Origin: JAWLCA01 sp050485905
GTDB taxonomy: Bacteria; Pseudomonadota; Alphaproteobacteria; Rhodobacterales; Rhodobacteraceae
Assembly (NCBI GenBank): GCA_050485905.1
Contig: JBJHCH010000013.1
Coordinates: 1 to 43,871, forward strand
Direction: 5' to 3'
Length of the DNA stretch: 43,871 nucleotides
The translations under genes and the position numbers were made by a program. The notes beneath the pieces are model-generated. The model was not told the DNA's origin and ran no database searches. It saw only the letters and a program-made list of their open reading frames with translations. Positions 32,905-41,349 of the stretch are shown one piece after another. How positions within the stretch are numbered: the first letter of the stretch is position 1; each line of letters begins with the position of its first letter.

Positions 32905-32970
32905 GCGGTCCTTCGCGTCGCTGGTGGCCGCGCCGGAAACCCAGCGCGGGATGCACCATAGCCGCCCGCG

Positions 32971-35262
32971 TCAGTCAGCGGAAGGGCGGCGCGTCGGGCG
33001 CGGGGTATCGGGGCCGGCGGGCTGGGCGGTCACGATGATTTCTTCCTGCGCGGCGGCCAGATCGTCCTCGGCGGCACCGGCATCGGCGGTGGCGGCGACC
33101 GACTGGGCATCGGCCTCTCCCTCGTCGGCGGCCTCGACGGTTTCGCTCGCCTCCGTGGCACCGGCGGTTTCGGCCACTTCTGCCGCGTCATCCTCTGGCG
33201 CGGCGCCCGAGTCCGCATCGGCCACGACCTCATCCCCCGCCGCGTTGGTGGCCGGGTCGGCGGCGTCCTCGGTGACCTCTTCGGCGGCGTCTTGAGCGGC
33301 GTCATCTGCCGTGGCTTCGGCGGCCTCCTCGGCCGCGCCGGGGCGGCGTTCGGGGCGCGGGGTGGCCTCTCCCGCCGGCTGAGCGGTCACGGTGATCTGC
33401 GATTCGTCGATCTCCACCGCCTCCGCGGTCATGTCCTCGGAGCCCTCGGGCAGAATCAGCGTGAACTCGATCCGCCGGTTCGCCTCGCGGCCCGCGGCGG
33501 TGGCATTGTCGGCGATGGGCTGGTCAGAGCCATAGCCGCGCGCGGTCAGGCCGCCGACCAGCACCCGGCGCGCGCGCAGCGCGTCCAGCACCGCCTCGGC
33601 CCGCTGCTGGCTCAGCCGCTGGTTCATCTCCAGCCGGCCCTGGCTGTCGGTATGGCCCGCCACCTCCATCGCCACATCGGGGCATTGCACCATCTGCGCG
33701 GCCAGCGCATCCAGCGTGCTGCGCGCGGCGGTGTCGATCCGGGCGCTGCCGGGGGCAAAGGTGATCTGCGCGCCCGACAGAATCCGGTTCAGCCCGGCCA
33801 CGCATTCCTCGGGCGTCGGCAGGCTGGCCACCGGGTCCAGTTCGCGGTCATAGTCGATATCCAGCCGGAACTGCTGCCCCGGCCCCAGCTTCTCGGACAG
33901 CAGGCGGGCGACGGCCTCGGATGCCTCGGCATTGCCGGTGGTGCCGGTGATCTCCACCATGTCGGGGCGCACACGGGCGTTGCCGCGATCCAGCGCGGCA
34001 AGGCCCTCCAGCGCGGCCAGCACGCGGATCGGCCAGCCATCCGGCAGTTCCGGGTCGGGGCGGGTGGCGACATAGACCGCATCGACGCCGAACAGCGCGC
34101 GGGCAAAGCTGTCCACCACGTCGCGCATCCGGTCATCCTCCAGCCGGCCGCGAAGCTGCACCTGGCCGTTCTCGTCCATCGTGGCGGTGAACTCCACCGG
34201 GCCTTCGGGACGGGCGGTTTCGACCGGCACTTCCGGCAGCACGGCGTTCAGCGAGAAGACCTCTGGCAGGGCGTTGTCCAACTCGCCGATGATCCGGTCA
34301 AAGCGCGCCTCGTCGGTGCCTTCGGCGGCGATCAGCGTGACATCGGCATCGGAAAAGGTCAGCGTGCCGCCACCAAGCCGGGCCAGCGCAGCGATGCCCG
34401 TCTCTGTCGCCTCGGCCCATTGCGGCGAGGGGACGCCGAGGCCGACGGTGCAAGACAGCCGCCCGGTGGCGCCGGCGTCGGCGGCGGCGCGCAGGATACG
34501 CTCGCGCGCGCGGTCGGTATCGGCGGAACAGGCGTCGAAGCGCGCGCCGCGCTCGTCGATCAGGAAGCGCAGCGCAAAGGGGGTGATGACCGGGCGCGGG
34601 GCAGAGATATCGAGCGCCAGTTCGATCCCCTCGGGCAGGTTGCGGGTCAGCTCGCCCTCCAGCCGGCTCTTTTCGTCGGCACTGTCGCTGCTGGCGATGA
34701 TCGCCACGCGGTCGGCGCTGATCGAGATCTTGGACCGCGGCAGGGCCTTCAGCGCCTCGATCCCATAGGCCATGGCGACGAACCAGCCCGGCGGCACGTC
34801 GTAGTCCGCACTTTCCAGCATGTCGGTCACGGTCAGGTCGGCCGAAATCGCGCGGATCCCCTCCACCACCGTGTCGTGGTCCACCGCGGCGGGGACGAGG
34901 CCGATAAGCTGGATGCCGTCCTCGTTGCGCAGGATCTCCATCAGAAAGGCGGGGGGCGCGATGCCGGCGCTGTCGGCCACATCCATGCCGTCAATGACGC
35001 GGGCCGCATCCACGATCCGGCCGGCGGTGGCGATGACCTGAAAGCGCGCTGCCTCGGTCGGTGCGGTGCCGGTCAGATGCACCTGCAGCCCGTCGGCGCG
35101 CACCTCCGCCCAGTCGATCCCCGCCTCGGCCAGCGCCCCGTCGATCGCCTGGCTGGAGCGGGATTCGATCGCCGTCACCGCCCAGATTGCCCCGCCGGTC
35201 GCCAGAAGCGCGGCGGCGGCAAAGGCGGCAAGGGCGATCAGGGCCTGGGTATTACGCAGCAT
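32971..35262 (-). CDS. OmpA family protein with BON-like repeats and acidic C-terminal tail
   Basis: A 763-residue envelope protein. An N-terminal membrane helix (LIALAAFAAAALLATGGAIW) anchors it. Residues about 40-480 carry several BON-like modules (for example VHLTGTAPTEAARFQVIATA, QVQLRGRLEDDRMRDVVDSF, VEITGTTGNAEASEAV), thought to bind lipid or membranes. The OmpA C-terminal peptidoglycan-binding domain follows at about 500-615 (ITFAPGSARIDTAARSTLDA, EVAGHTDSQGRLEMNQRLSQ, GREANRRIEFTL). The tail (621-763) is Ala/Glu/Asp-rich and flanked by two copies of a V-TAQPAG-x-x-TPRP-x-RRP motif (623-642 and 742-761). Start at 35262 has AGGA upstream and puts the membrane helix at the N-terminus. 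Confidence 0.85.
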   Translation of the reverse strand: MLRNTQALIALAAFAAAALLATGGAIWAVTAIESRSSQAIDGALAEAGIDWAEVRADGLQVHLTGTAPTEAARFQVIATAGRIVDAARVIDGMDVADSAGIAPPAFLMEILRNEDGIQLIGLVPAAVDHDTVVEGIRAISADLTVTDMLESADYDVPPGWFVAMAYGIEALKALPRSKISISADRVAIIASSDSADEKSRLEGELTRNLPEGIELALDISAPRPVITPFALRFLIDERGARFDACSADTDRARERILRAAADAGATGRLSCTVGLGVPSPQWAEATETGIAALARLGGGTLTFSDADVTLIAAEGTDEARFDRIIGELDNALPEVFSLNAVLPEVPVETARPEGPVEFTATMDENGQVQLRGRLEDDRMRDVVDSFARALFGVDAVYVATRPDPELPDGWPIRVLAALEGLAALDRGNARVRPDMVEITGTTGNAEASEAVARLLSEKLGPGQQFRLDIDYDRELDPVASLPTPEECVAGLNRILSGAQITFAPGSARIDTAARSTLDALAAQMVQCPDVAMEVAGHTDSQGRLEMNQRLSQQRAEAVLDALRARRVLVGGLTARGYGSDQPIADNATAAGREANRRIEFTLILPEGSEDMTAEAVEIDESQITVTAQPAGEATPRPERRPGAAEEAAEATADDAAQDAAEEVTEDAADPATNAAGDEVVADADSGAAPEDDAAEVAETAGATEASETVEAADEGEADAQSVAATADAGAAEDDLAAAQEEIIVTAQPAGPDTPRPTRRPSAD

Positions 35263-35318
35263 CGGCAAAGTCCTGTTTCGGGTCGGGCTTCCATAGGGCT
35301 GTGGCCCGCGGGCCGCAA

Positions 35319-36275
35319 TCAAACGAAAAGTGAGCCGGCAAGAAACAGCGCAGGCAAGAGCCCCGCATCGCGATTCGACCGGAAGGTGCGCAGGCAGTTG
35401 CCGGTGTCGCCGGGATCCAGCCCGCGCAGCTGCCAGGCCATATGTGCGCCGAACCCCGCAACCCCCGCCATCGCCACGGCCAGCGCCGCCGGGCGGTCGG
35501 CCAGCGCCAGCCCCACCGCCGCCGCCATCAGCACGGTCGCCAGCGCCGCGAAACCCGCCAGCCAGCGGCGCGAGTCCTTTCCGAACAGCAGCGCGGTGGA
35601 TTTCACCCCGATCAGCGCGTCATCCTCGGCGTCCTGATGGGCATAGATCGTGTCGTAGAACAGCGTCCAGGCGATGCCCGACAGATACAGCAGCACCGGC
35701 GGCCAACCAAGGCTGCCCTCATGCGCCGCCCAGGCCAGCAGCGCGCCCCAGTTGAACGCCAGCCCCAGAAACACCTGCGGCCACCAGGTGAACCGCTTGG
35801 CGAACGGATAGATCGCCACCAGCGCCAGCGAGGCGATCCCCAGCCCGATGGCCGCCGTGTTGTAGGAAAACAGGATCACCGCCGCGACCAGCGCCTGCGC
35901 CACCATCCAGACCGTGGCCTGCCGCAGCGTGACCTGACCGGATGGCAGCGGCCGCGACCGGGTGCGCGCCACCCGGCCGTCGATCTCGCGGTCGGTGATG
36001 TCGTTCCAGGTGCAGCCCGCCCCCCGCATCAGGAAGGCGCCGATGGCGCAGCCGCCGACGATCCACAGATCCCAGACCCGCGGCGCCCCCGCCGCCGCCG
36101 CCAGCCCCACCCCCCACAGGCAGGGGATCAGCAGCAGCCACGTCCCGATCGGCCGGTCGGCGCGGCTGAGCCGCAGATAGGGGCGCAGCGGCGCCGGCGC
36201 CAGCCGGTCCACCCAGTTGTCGCCGGGCGCATCGGCCACGCGTCCCGCCTCTGGCGTTTGCGGCCCTCGGGTCAT
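35319..36275 (-). CDS. ubiA: 4-hydroxybenzoate polyprenyltransferase
   Basis: A 318-residue membrane prenyltransferase for ubiquinone synthesis. The first Asp-rich motif is CTWNDITDREIDGRVARTRS and the second YDTIYAHQDAEDDALIGVKS, both needed to bind the prenyl diphosphate and Mg2+. About eight membrane helices. The start at 36275 (MTRGPQTPEAG) is preferred since the frame upstream is antisense to rsmE, whose start is only 12 bp away in the opposite direction. The OmpA/BON gene follows after 56 bp. Confidence 0.93.
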   Translation of the reverse strand: MTRGPQTPEAGRVADAPGDNWVDRLAPAPLRPYLRLSRADRPIGTWLLLIPCLWGVGLAAAAGAPRVWDLWIVGGCAIGAFLMRGAGCTWNDITDREIDGRVARTRSRPLPSGQVTLRQATVWMVAQALVAAVILFSYNTAAIGLGIASLALVAIYPFAKRFTWWPQVFLGLAFNWGALLAWAAHEGSLGWPPVLLYLSGIAWTLFYDTIYAHQDAEDDALIGVKSTALLFGKDSRRWLAGFAALATVLMAAAVGLALADRPAALAVAMAGVAGFGAHMAWQLRGLDPGDTGNCLRTFRSNRDAGLLPALFLAGSLFV

Positions 36276-36287
36276 AGGGTTCGGCCC

Positions 36288-37055
36288 ATGTCGGATCGTC
36301 CTCGCATCAGGCTTCATGTAGTCCACCCGCTCGGGCCGGGGCAAGCGGTGCCGCTGCTGCCCGAACAGGCGCATTACCTCTTTGGCGTCATGCGGCTGGG
36401 GCCGGGCGACGCGGTGGCCCTGTTCAACGGGCACGACGGCGAATGGCGCGCGCGGGTGGCCGAGGTGACAAAGCGCGGCGGCGTGCTGGCCTGCGAGGGG
36501 CAGACCGCCCCCCAGATCGACCCGCCCGACCTGTGGCTGGTCTTCGCCCCGATCAAGAAGGCGCGGACCGACTTCATCGTGGAAAAGGCGGTGGAACTGG
36601 GCGCGGCGCGCATCCTGCCGGTGCAGACCGACCACACCAATTCCGACCGCATCCGGCAGGATCGGCTGCAGGCCCATGCGGTCGAGGCGGCAGAGCAATG
36701 CGGCGCGACCTTCGTGCCGGGGGTGGAGCCGTTGCAGCCGTTGTCAAAACTTCTGACCGGCTGGGACGCCGCGCGGCGGCTGATCTGGGCCGATGAGGGC
36801 GCGGCGGGGCAGGGTTCGGCGGGGCAGGGCGCGGGGGGGCAGCGCGCGGGCCTGCCCGACATCCCCGCCCCCGCGGCCATCCTGATCGGGCCAGAGGGCG
36901 GGTTTTCGGAAGTGGAGCGCACCCGTCTGGCGGGGCTGCCCTTCGTCACGCCCGTGGCCCTCGGCCCGCGCATCCTGCGCGCCGATACCGCCGCAGTGGC
37001 CGCGCTGACCCTGTGGCAGGCGGCGGCGGGGGACTGGGGCGGGGACTGGCGATGA
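36288..37055 (+). CDS. rsmE: 16S rRNA m3U1498 methyltransferase
   Basis: A 255-residue SPOUT methyltransferase, slightly longer than the 243 of E. coli RsmE. The N-terminal PUA-like domain (RIRLHVVHPLGPGQAVPLLP) is followed by the knotted domain with IKKARTDFIVEKAVELGAAR, LIGPEGGFSEVERT and LGPRILRADTAAVAALTLWQ. The extra length comes from a Gly/Gln/Ala insertion (about residues 171-186) encoded by three 15-bp repeats at 36801-36845. Start at 36288 (MSDRPRIRLHV). Its stop overlaps the next gene by 4 nt. Confidence 0.93.
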   Translation: MSDRPRIRLHVVHPLGPGQAVPLLPEQAHYLFGVMRLGPGDAVALFNGHDGEWRARVAEVTKRGGVLACEGQTAPQIDPPDLWLVFAPIKKARTDFIVEKAVELGAARILPVQTDHTNSDRIRQDRLQAHAVEAAEQCGATFVPGVEPLQPLSKLLTGWDAARRLIWADEGAAGQGSAGQGAGGQRAGLPDIPAPAAILIGPEGGFSEVERTRLAGLPFVTPVALGPRILRADTAAVAALTLWQAAAGDWGGDWR

Positions 37056-37576
37056 ACAGTTTCCTGCGGCCCGAGGCTGTGGCGACCCTGCACCGCTGGC
37101 GAGAGGTGATCGCCGCCGCCGGGCTGGGGCTGCTGGGCCTCTGGTTCCTCGGGCAGCGCGGCTTTCTGATGGGCGCGCTGGGCATGGTGCTGATCGGCGC
37201 CGGGCTCGGCCTCGGCTGGGTGGCGCTGCGCCGGTTGCGCTTTGCCCGCCCCGTCGATGCGCCGGGGATCGTCGAGGTGCTGGAGGGGCAGGTCAGCTAC
37301 ATGGGGCCGCAGGATGGCGGCTGGGTTGCCCTGTCGGAACTGGACCGCGTGATGCTGATCGGCCCGGCGGGGGCGCGGCACTGGCGGCTGACCCAGGCCG
37401 ACGGGCAAAGCCTCGACCTGCCGACCCGCGCCGCCGGGGCGGACCGGCTGTTCGACGTGTTCGGCGGGTTGCCGGGCTTCGACATGGCCGGCGCGCTCAG
37501 CGCGCTGGACAGCCGGCAGCCGGTGGATCGGGTGCTGTGGTCGCGGCGAAAGCCGACAGCCATACCGAGACGGTAG
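37052..37576 (+). CDS. Hypothetical membrane protein
   Basis: A 174-residue protein with two hydrophobic helices (about 20-37, VIAAAGLGLLGLWFLGQ; 42-60, FLMGALGMVLIGAGLGLGW) followed by a soluble part with many Gly and Asp (VEVLEGQVSYMGPQDGGWVA, VMLIGPAGARHWRL). I know no functional name. Its start overlaps the rsmE stop (ATGA) so the two are co-translated. The soluble part ends with LFDVFGGLPGFDMAGALSAL. Confidence 0.8.
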   Translation: MNSFLRPEAVATLHRWREVIAAAGLGLLGLWFLGQRGFLMGALGMVLIGAGLGLGWVALRRLRFARPVDAPGIVEVLEGQVSYMGPQDGGWVALSELDRVMLIGPAGARHWRLTQADGQSLDLPTRAAGADRLFDVFGGLPGFDMAGALSALDSRQPVDRVLWSRRKPTAIPRR

Positions 37577-37647
37577 GGGAAAGTTTCTGGCCGGCTGGGC
37601 CAACGAGCCGTCTTATTTCTTTCCTTCGCCCGTGCGCCAACACGGGC

Positions 37648-37681
37648 AGCGCCCGACCCGCCCCCCAGGGGCGGGCGCTTC
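37648..37681. terminator. GC-rich hairpin between convergent genes
   Basis: CCCGCCCC (37657-37664), a 3-nt loop CCA and GGGGCGGG (37668-37675), with outer AGCG/CGCT bases pairing across a bulge. The hairpin lies 71 bp after the hypothetical membrane protein gene and before the convergent SDR gene. No T tract follows, so it is a plausible but unproven transcription end for both. Confidence 0.4.
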
Positions 37682-37749
37682 TCGCCCACCCCTCGGGCCG
37701 GTCGCCGCCCGTGCTCCCGATACCGCCCGGACACATCGCCATGCCGGCC

Positions 37750-38478
37750 TCAAACGTGCTGCGCCCCGTTCACCTCAATCTCGGTGCCCGAGATATAACT
37801 CGCATCCCCCGAACACAGGAACCAGATCGCCGCCGCCACCTCGGACGGCTGGCCCAGCCGCTGCATCGGCAGCTTCTCCACGATCTTGTCGGTGCCGGGT
37901 GACAGGATCGCCGTCTCCACCTCTCCCGGCGCGATGGCGTTCACGCGCACCCCCAGCGGGCCGAAATCATGGGCCATCTCGCGCGTCAGCGCGGCCAGCG
38001 CGGCCTTTGACGTGGCATAGGCGGCCCCCGCAAAGGGATGCACCCGGCTGCCGGCGATGGATGTCACGTTGACCACCGCGCCCTGCGCCGCCTCCAGCTC
38101 CGCCCGTAGACCGCGCGCCAGCACCACGCTGGCAAAGAAGTTGACGTGGAACACATGGCCCCATGTCCGCAGGTCGGTGTCCAGCGTGCTCAGCCGCGCG
38201 CCGCCCGGCCCCTTGGGGCTTATGCCCGCGTTGTTGACCAGCGCGTGCAGCTTTCCGTCCAGCTTGCCCCGGATCACCTCCAGCGCCTGTATCGTCGTGT
38301 TCGGGTCTGCCAGGTCGATCTGGATGTGATTGTCCTCTCCCCCCGGCCAGGGGCAGCGGTCGTCGAAGGGCTGGCGCGAGCAGGTCAGCACCCGCCACCC
38401 CTCGGCCGAGAAACGTTTGACGGTGGCATGGCCGATCCCGCGGCTGGCCCCGGTCAGCAGAAGCGTCTTCTGGCTCAT
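37750..38478 (-). CDS. SDR family NAD(P)-dependent oxidoreductase
   Basis: A 242-residue classical short-chain dehydrogenase: cofactor loop LLLTGASRGIGHATVKRF, DLAD for the adenine pocket, VNNAGIS, catalytic YATSK with an upstream Ser (VVNVTSIAGS) and IAPGEVETAI. The substrate cannot be predicted. Start at 38478 has AAGGGGACC upstream; the longer frame adds 18 residues without family resemblance. The upstream 233-bp gap to argB holds the second copy of the intergenic element. Confidence 0.9.
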   Translation of the reverse strand: MSQKTLLLTGASRGIGHATVKRFSAEGWRVLTCSRQPFDDRCPWPGGEDNHIQIDLADPNTTIQALEVIRGKLDGKLHALVNNAGISPKGPGGARLSTLDTDLRTWGHVFHVNFFASVVLARGLRAELEAAQGAVVNVTSIAGSRVHPFAGAAYATSKAALAALTREMAHDFGPLGVRVNAIAPGEVETAILSPGTDKIVEKLPMQRLGQPSEVAAAIWFLCSGDASYISGTEIEVNGAQHV

Positions 38479-38563
38479 GGCGGTCCCCTTGCCTGACCCC
38501 TGAAAGCTTATGCTCTCTGGCGCGAAAGGCAATCGCCGTGGGGCGTGGCAATGGTTGAAATCC

Positions 38564-38626
38564 GGTTAGCAAAAATCGTGAAATTATGAAATTTCAACAG
38601 GTTGAGATTCTGTCCACGCGTGGACA
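38564..38626. repeat. 63-bp intergenic element, copy 2, ending in a 16-bp palindrome
   Basis: Gap-free match to 1689-1751. The end is TGTCCACGCGTGGACA (38611-38626), a perfect palindrome differing from copy 1 at two symmetrical bases. A further half-site CGTGGACA follows at 38629-38636, exactly 10 bp after the one in the palindrome. GAAATT-ATGA-AATTTC (38580-38595) is an internal hairpin. The element lies between the divergent SDR and argB genes and may control either. Confidence 0.6.
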
Positions 38627-38711
38627 ACCGTGGACAGCCCCCGAAAACCCGCCCTTGGCAGCGCGGGGCGAAGCCGCTACCAAGGCGCCATCCCTCGCCC
38701 GCAGGCCCCCG

Positions 38712-39611
38712 ATGAAGAAGCAGATCGCCATGACCCGTGACTGGATCGCCACCGCCCGCACCCTGTCCGAGGCGCTGCCCTACCTGCAACGCTATTCCGG
38801 CGCCGTGGTGGTGGTGAAATTCGGCGGCAACGCCATGGGGGATGAGGATGCGATGGCCGAATTCGCCCGCGACATCGTCCTGATGCGGCAGGTCGGTGTG
38901 AACCCCGTGGTGGTCCACGGCGGCGGCCCGATGATCAACGAGATGCTGGCCAAGCTGGGCATCAAGTCCGATTTCGTGCGCGGCAAGCGCGTGACCGACA
39001 AGGCCACGGTCGAGGTGGTGGAGATGGTCCTCTCCGGCCTCGTCAACAAGCGGATCGTGCAGGCGATCAACGACCAGGGCGGCCGCGCCGTGGGGATCTC
39101 GGGCAAGGATGACGACCTGATGGTCTGCGTGGCCGACGACCCGGACCTGGGCTTCGTCGGAAAGCCGGTGGAAATGAATGTCGAGGTGCTGCGCGACCTC
39201 TTCAAGGCCGGCATCGTCCCGGTCGTCGCCCCGGTAGCGACGGGGATGGAGGACAACGAGACCTTCAATGTCAACGGCGACACTGCCGCCGGCGCCATCG
39301 CCGGCGCGCTGAAAGCCGACCGCCTGCTGCTGCTGACCGACGTCTCTGGCGTGAAGAACGCGGCGGGAGAGGTCATCACCCAACTGACCCCGGCCGAGGT
39401 GCGCGATCTGACCGAGCAGGGCGTGATCGCCGGCGGGATGATCCCCAAGACCGAAACCGCGCTCGCGGCGCTGGAGCAGGGCGTGCGCGCGGTGGTGATC
39501 CTGGACGGCCGGATCCCCAACGCCTGCCTTTTGGAACTGTTCACCGACCACGGCGCCGGCAGCCTGATCCGCGACAGCGAGCCGCGCGTGAAGCCGCGCG
39601 GCCAACAGTGA
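38712..39611 (+). CDS. argB: Acetylglutamate kinase
   Basis: A 299-residue amino-acid kinase that phosphorylates N-acetylglutamate in arginine synthesis. VVKFGGNAMGDEDAM, VVVHGGGPMINEML, FVRGKRVTDKATVEVVEMV and FNVNGDTAAGAIAGAL are the substrate and ATP sites. The start is uncertain: ATG 38712 (MKKQIAMTRDW) or ATG 38730 (MTRDW) fit the family; I use the first. An upstream extension of the frame to 38586 runs into the repeated element and is rejected. It overlaps the Fe-S gene by 4 nt (GTGA). Confidence 0.95.
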   Translation: MKKQIAMTRDWIATARTLSEALPYLQRYSGAVVVVKFGGNAMGDEDAMAEFARDIVLMRQVGVNPVVVHGGGPMINEMLAKLGIKSDFVRGKRVTDKATVEVVEMVLSGLVNKRIVQAINDQGGRAVGISGKDDDLMVCVADDPDLGFVGKPVEMNVEVLRDLFKAGIVPVVAPVATGMEDNETFNVNGDTAAGAIAGALKADRLLLLTDVSGVKNAAGEVITQLTPAEVRDLTEQGVIAGGMIPKTETALAALEQGVRAVVILDGRIPNACLLELFTDHGAGSLIRDSEPRVKPRGQQ

Positions 39612-40243
39612 TCCCCGCACTGGCTGCCGAGCGGCTGGCGGTTCTGGGCGGCTTTCACCCCACGCCCGACGACGACCTGCCCCCCGGCACCGGGACGCTG
39701 CTGCTGATCGGCCCCGATGGCCCCGGCTTCTGGTCGCATTTCGCCGCCGCACCCGAGGCCACGGACGGCCAACCGGACCCGATGGACCGCTGGTCGGCCC
39801 GCGTGATCGGCCGGATCGCGTCCGATATTGGGGCCACGGCGCTATTCCCCTTCGGCGGCCCGCCGCATCGCCCGTTCTACACCTGGGCGCTGCGCACCGG
39901 TCGCTGCCATCCGTCGCCCGTCGCGCTGCTGGTGCATGACGAGGCGGGACTATTCGTTTCATTCCGGGGTGCGCTGGCGCTGTCGGAATGGCTGGACCTG
40001 CCGCCAGCCCCACTGAATCCTTGCGACACCTGCATTGACCGGCCCTGCCTGGCCGCCTGCCCGGTCGGCGCGCTGACCGGCGCGGACTACGACCTGCCTG
40101 CCTGTCACGCCTATCTGGAAAGCGCGGCCGGGCAGGACTGCATGGCGGCGGGCTGTGCGGTGCGGCGGGCTTGCCCCGTCAGTGCCCGCCATGGCAGGCT
40201 GCCGGCACAATCTGCCTTTCACATGCGGAATTTCCACCCGTGA
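39608..40243 (+). CDS. Ferredoxin-like Fe-S protein (QueG C-terminal-like)
   Basis: A 211-residue protein that ends with two cysteine clusters: C139xxC142xxxxC147xxxC151P (CDTCIDRPCLAACPVGAL) and C178xxxxC183xxxxxC189P (CMAAGCAVRRACPVS). Together they could bind [4Fe-4S] clusters like the C-terminal part of epoxyqueuosine reductase. The N-terminal region (LLLIGPDGPGFWSHF, RVIGRIASDIGATALFPFGG) has no cobalamin-domain motif that I can see, so it is not a full QueG. Start is GTG at 39608 overlapping argB; it overlaps the phosphatase gene by 4 nt. Function unknown. Confidence 0.78.
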   Translation: MIPALAAERLAVLGGFHPTPDDDLPPGTGTLLLIGPDGPGFWSHFAAAPEATDGQPDPMDRWSARVIGRIASDIGATALFPFGGPPHRPFYTWALRTGRCHPSPVALLVHDEAGLFVSFRGALALSEWLDLPPAPLNPCDTCIDRPCLAACPVGALTGADYDLPACHAYLESAAGQDCMAAGCAVRRACPVSARHGRLPAQSAFHMRNFHP

Positions 40244-40743
40244 CCTTGACCCTGATCCTGATGCGCCACGCCAAATCCGACTGGGACGATCCCCGCCTTG
40301 CCGATCACGACCGCCCGCTGAATAAGCGCGGGCGCGCGTCCGCGCCGCTGATCGGGGACTGGATCGCCGCCCATGCCCCGGCACCCGACTGCGCGCTGAT
40401 CTCTACCGCGGTGCGGACGCGTGAGACATGGGATGGCGTTGCGCCCAAGTTGCCACCGGTCGCGGAGGTGCGGTTCCTCCCCGCGCTCTACCATGCCGCG
40501 CCCGCGACGATGCTGAAGGCGCTGCAGTCGGCCACCGGCACATGCGTGCTGATGATCGGCCACAACCCCGGCATCGCCGAATTCGCCGCCCGGCTGCTCC
40601 GCTCCCGCCCCGACCATCCCGATTTCGCCCGCTACCCCACCGCCGCCACGCTGATCGCGACTTTCGAGGCTTCGGACTGGCCGTCGGTCGAGTCCGGCAC
40701 TGGCACGCTTATAGCCTTCACCACCCCGCGCGCCCTGGCCTGA
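40240..40743 (+). CDS. SixA-like histidine phosphatase
   Basis: A 167-residue histidine phosphatase with the catalytic RHA motif at the N-terminus (LILMRHAKSDWDDP), RPLNKRGRASAP, STAVRTRETWDG and the second catalytic His in MIGHNPGIAEF. SixA removes phosphate from histidine phosphotransfer proteins; since a PTS-Ntr gene (ptsP) is in the window, a role on phospho-His proteins is conceivable. Start is GTG at 40240 (overlap GTGA with the Fe-S gene). Confidence 0.88.
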   Translation: MTLTLILMRHAKSDWDDPRLADHDRPLNKRGRASAPLIGDWIAAHAPAPDCALISTAVRTRETWDGVAPKLPPVAEVRFLPALYHAAPATMLKALQSATGTCVLMIGHNPGIAEFAARLLRSRPDHPDFARYPTAATLIATFEASDWPSVESGTGTLIAFTTPRALA

Positions 40744-40783
40744 GCGGCTGGACAGCGCGCCGGGCTTCGCCTATCTCGCGCCG

Positions 40784-41257
40784 ATGGCCCAGAAGTCTGA
40801 CCCCAACTACAAGGTGATCGCCGAGAACCGCCGGGCGCGGTTCGACTATTTCATCGAGGAGGACATCGAGGCCGGCATCATGCTGCACGGGTCCGAGGTG
40901 AAGTCGCTGCGCACCGGCCAGTCGAACATCGCCGACAGCTATGCCAGCGTCGAGGATGGCGAGTTGTGGCTCATCAACGGCTATATCGCACCCTACACCC
41001 AGGCGGGCGTGTTCGGGCATGAGGAACGGCGCAAGCGCAAGCTGCTGGTGAGGAAGAAGGAGCTTTCGAAGCTCTGGTCCGCCACCGCGCGCGAGGGCAT
41101 GACGCTGGTTCCGCTGGTGATGTATTTCAACCACCGGGGCATCGTGAAGCTGAAGATCGGCATCGCCAAGGGCAAGAAGCAGGCCGACAAGCGCGCGACC
41201 GAGGCGAAACGCGACTGGAACCGCCAGAAGCAGCGGCTTCTGAAGGAACACGGCTGA
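40784..41257 (+). CDS. smpB: SsrA-binding protein
   Basis: A 157-residue tmRNA partner for ribosome rescue. The sequence MAQKSDPNYKVIAENRRARF, FIEEDIEAGIMLHGSEVKSL, IADSYASVEDGELWLINGYI, the LVPLVMYFNHRGIVKLKIG core and the Lys/Arg-rich C-terminal tail (KGKKQADKRATEAKRDW) that becomes helical on the ribosome are all typical. No tmRNA gene is nearby; alphaproteobacterial tmRNA is permuted and usually elsewhere. Confidence 0.97.
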   Translation: MAQKSDPNYKVIAENRRARFDYFIEEDIEAGIMLHGSEVKSLRTGQSNIADSYASVEDGELWLINGYIAPYTQAGVFGHEERRKRKLLVRKKELSKLWSATAREGMTLVPLVMYFNHRGIVKLKIGIAKGKKQADKRATEAKRDWNRQKQRLLKEHG

Positions 41258-41349
41258 CGCGGCGCTTGCCTCTGCCGCCCGCGCACGATTATGTCGTGGC
41301 CAGGCCGCGCCCGAAGATCGCGTCGTGGCGGAACCGTCAGGGGGTGGGC

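Noticed and set aside
33292..35637. A 781-codon plus-strand frame opposite the OmpA/BON gene
   Set aside because: Composition is typical of a GC-rich shadow (His, Gly, Arg runs); the opposite strand encodes clear OmpA and BON domains with a signal anchor.
39608..40243. Full epoxyqueuosine reductase (queG)
   Set aside because: At 211 aa it is much shorter than QueG and the N-terminal part shows no cobalamin-binding region.
41258..41349. tmRNA gene next to smpB
   Set aside because: The gap is only 92 bp with no tRNA-like acceptor or tag reading frame; alphaproteobacterial tmRNA is a permuted two-piece gene usually elsewhere.
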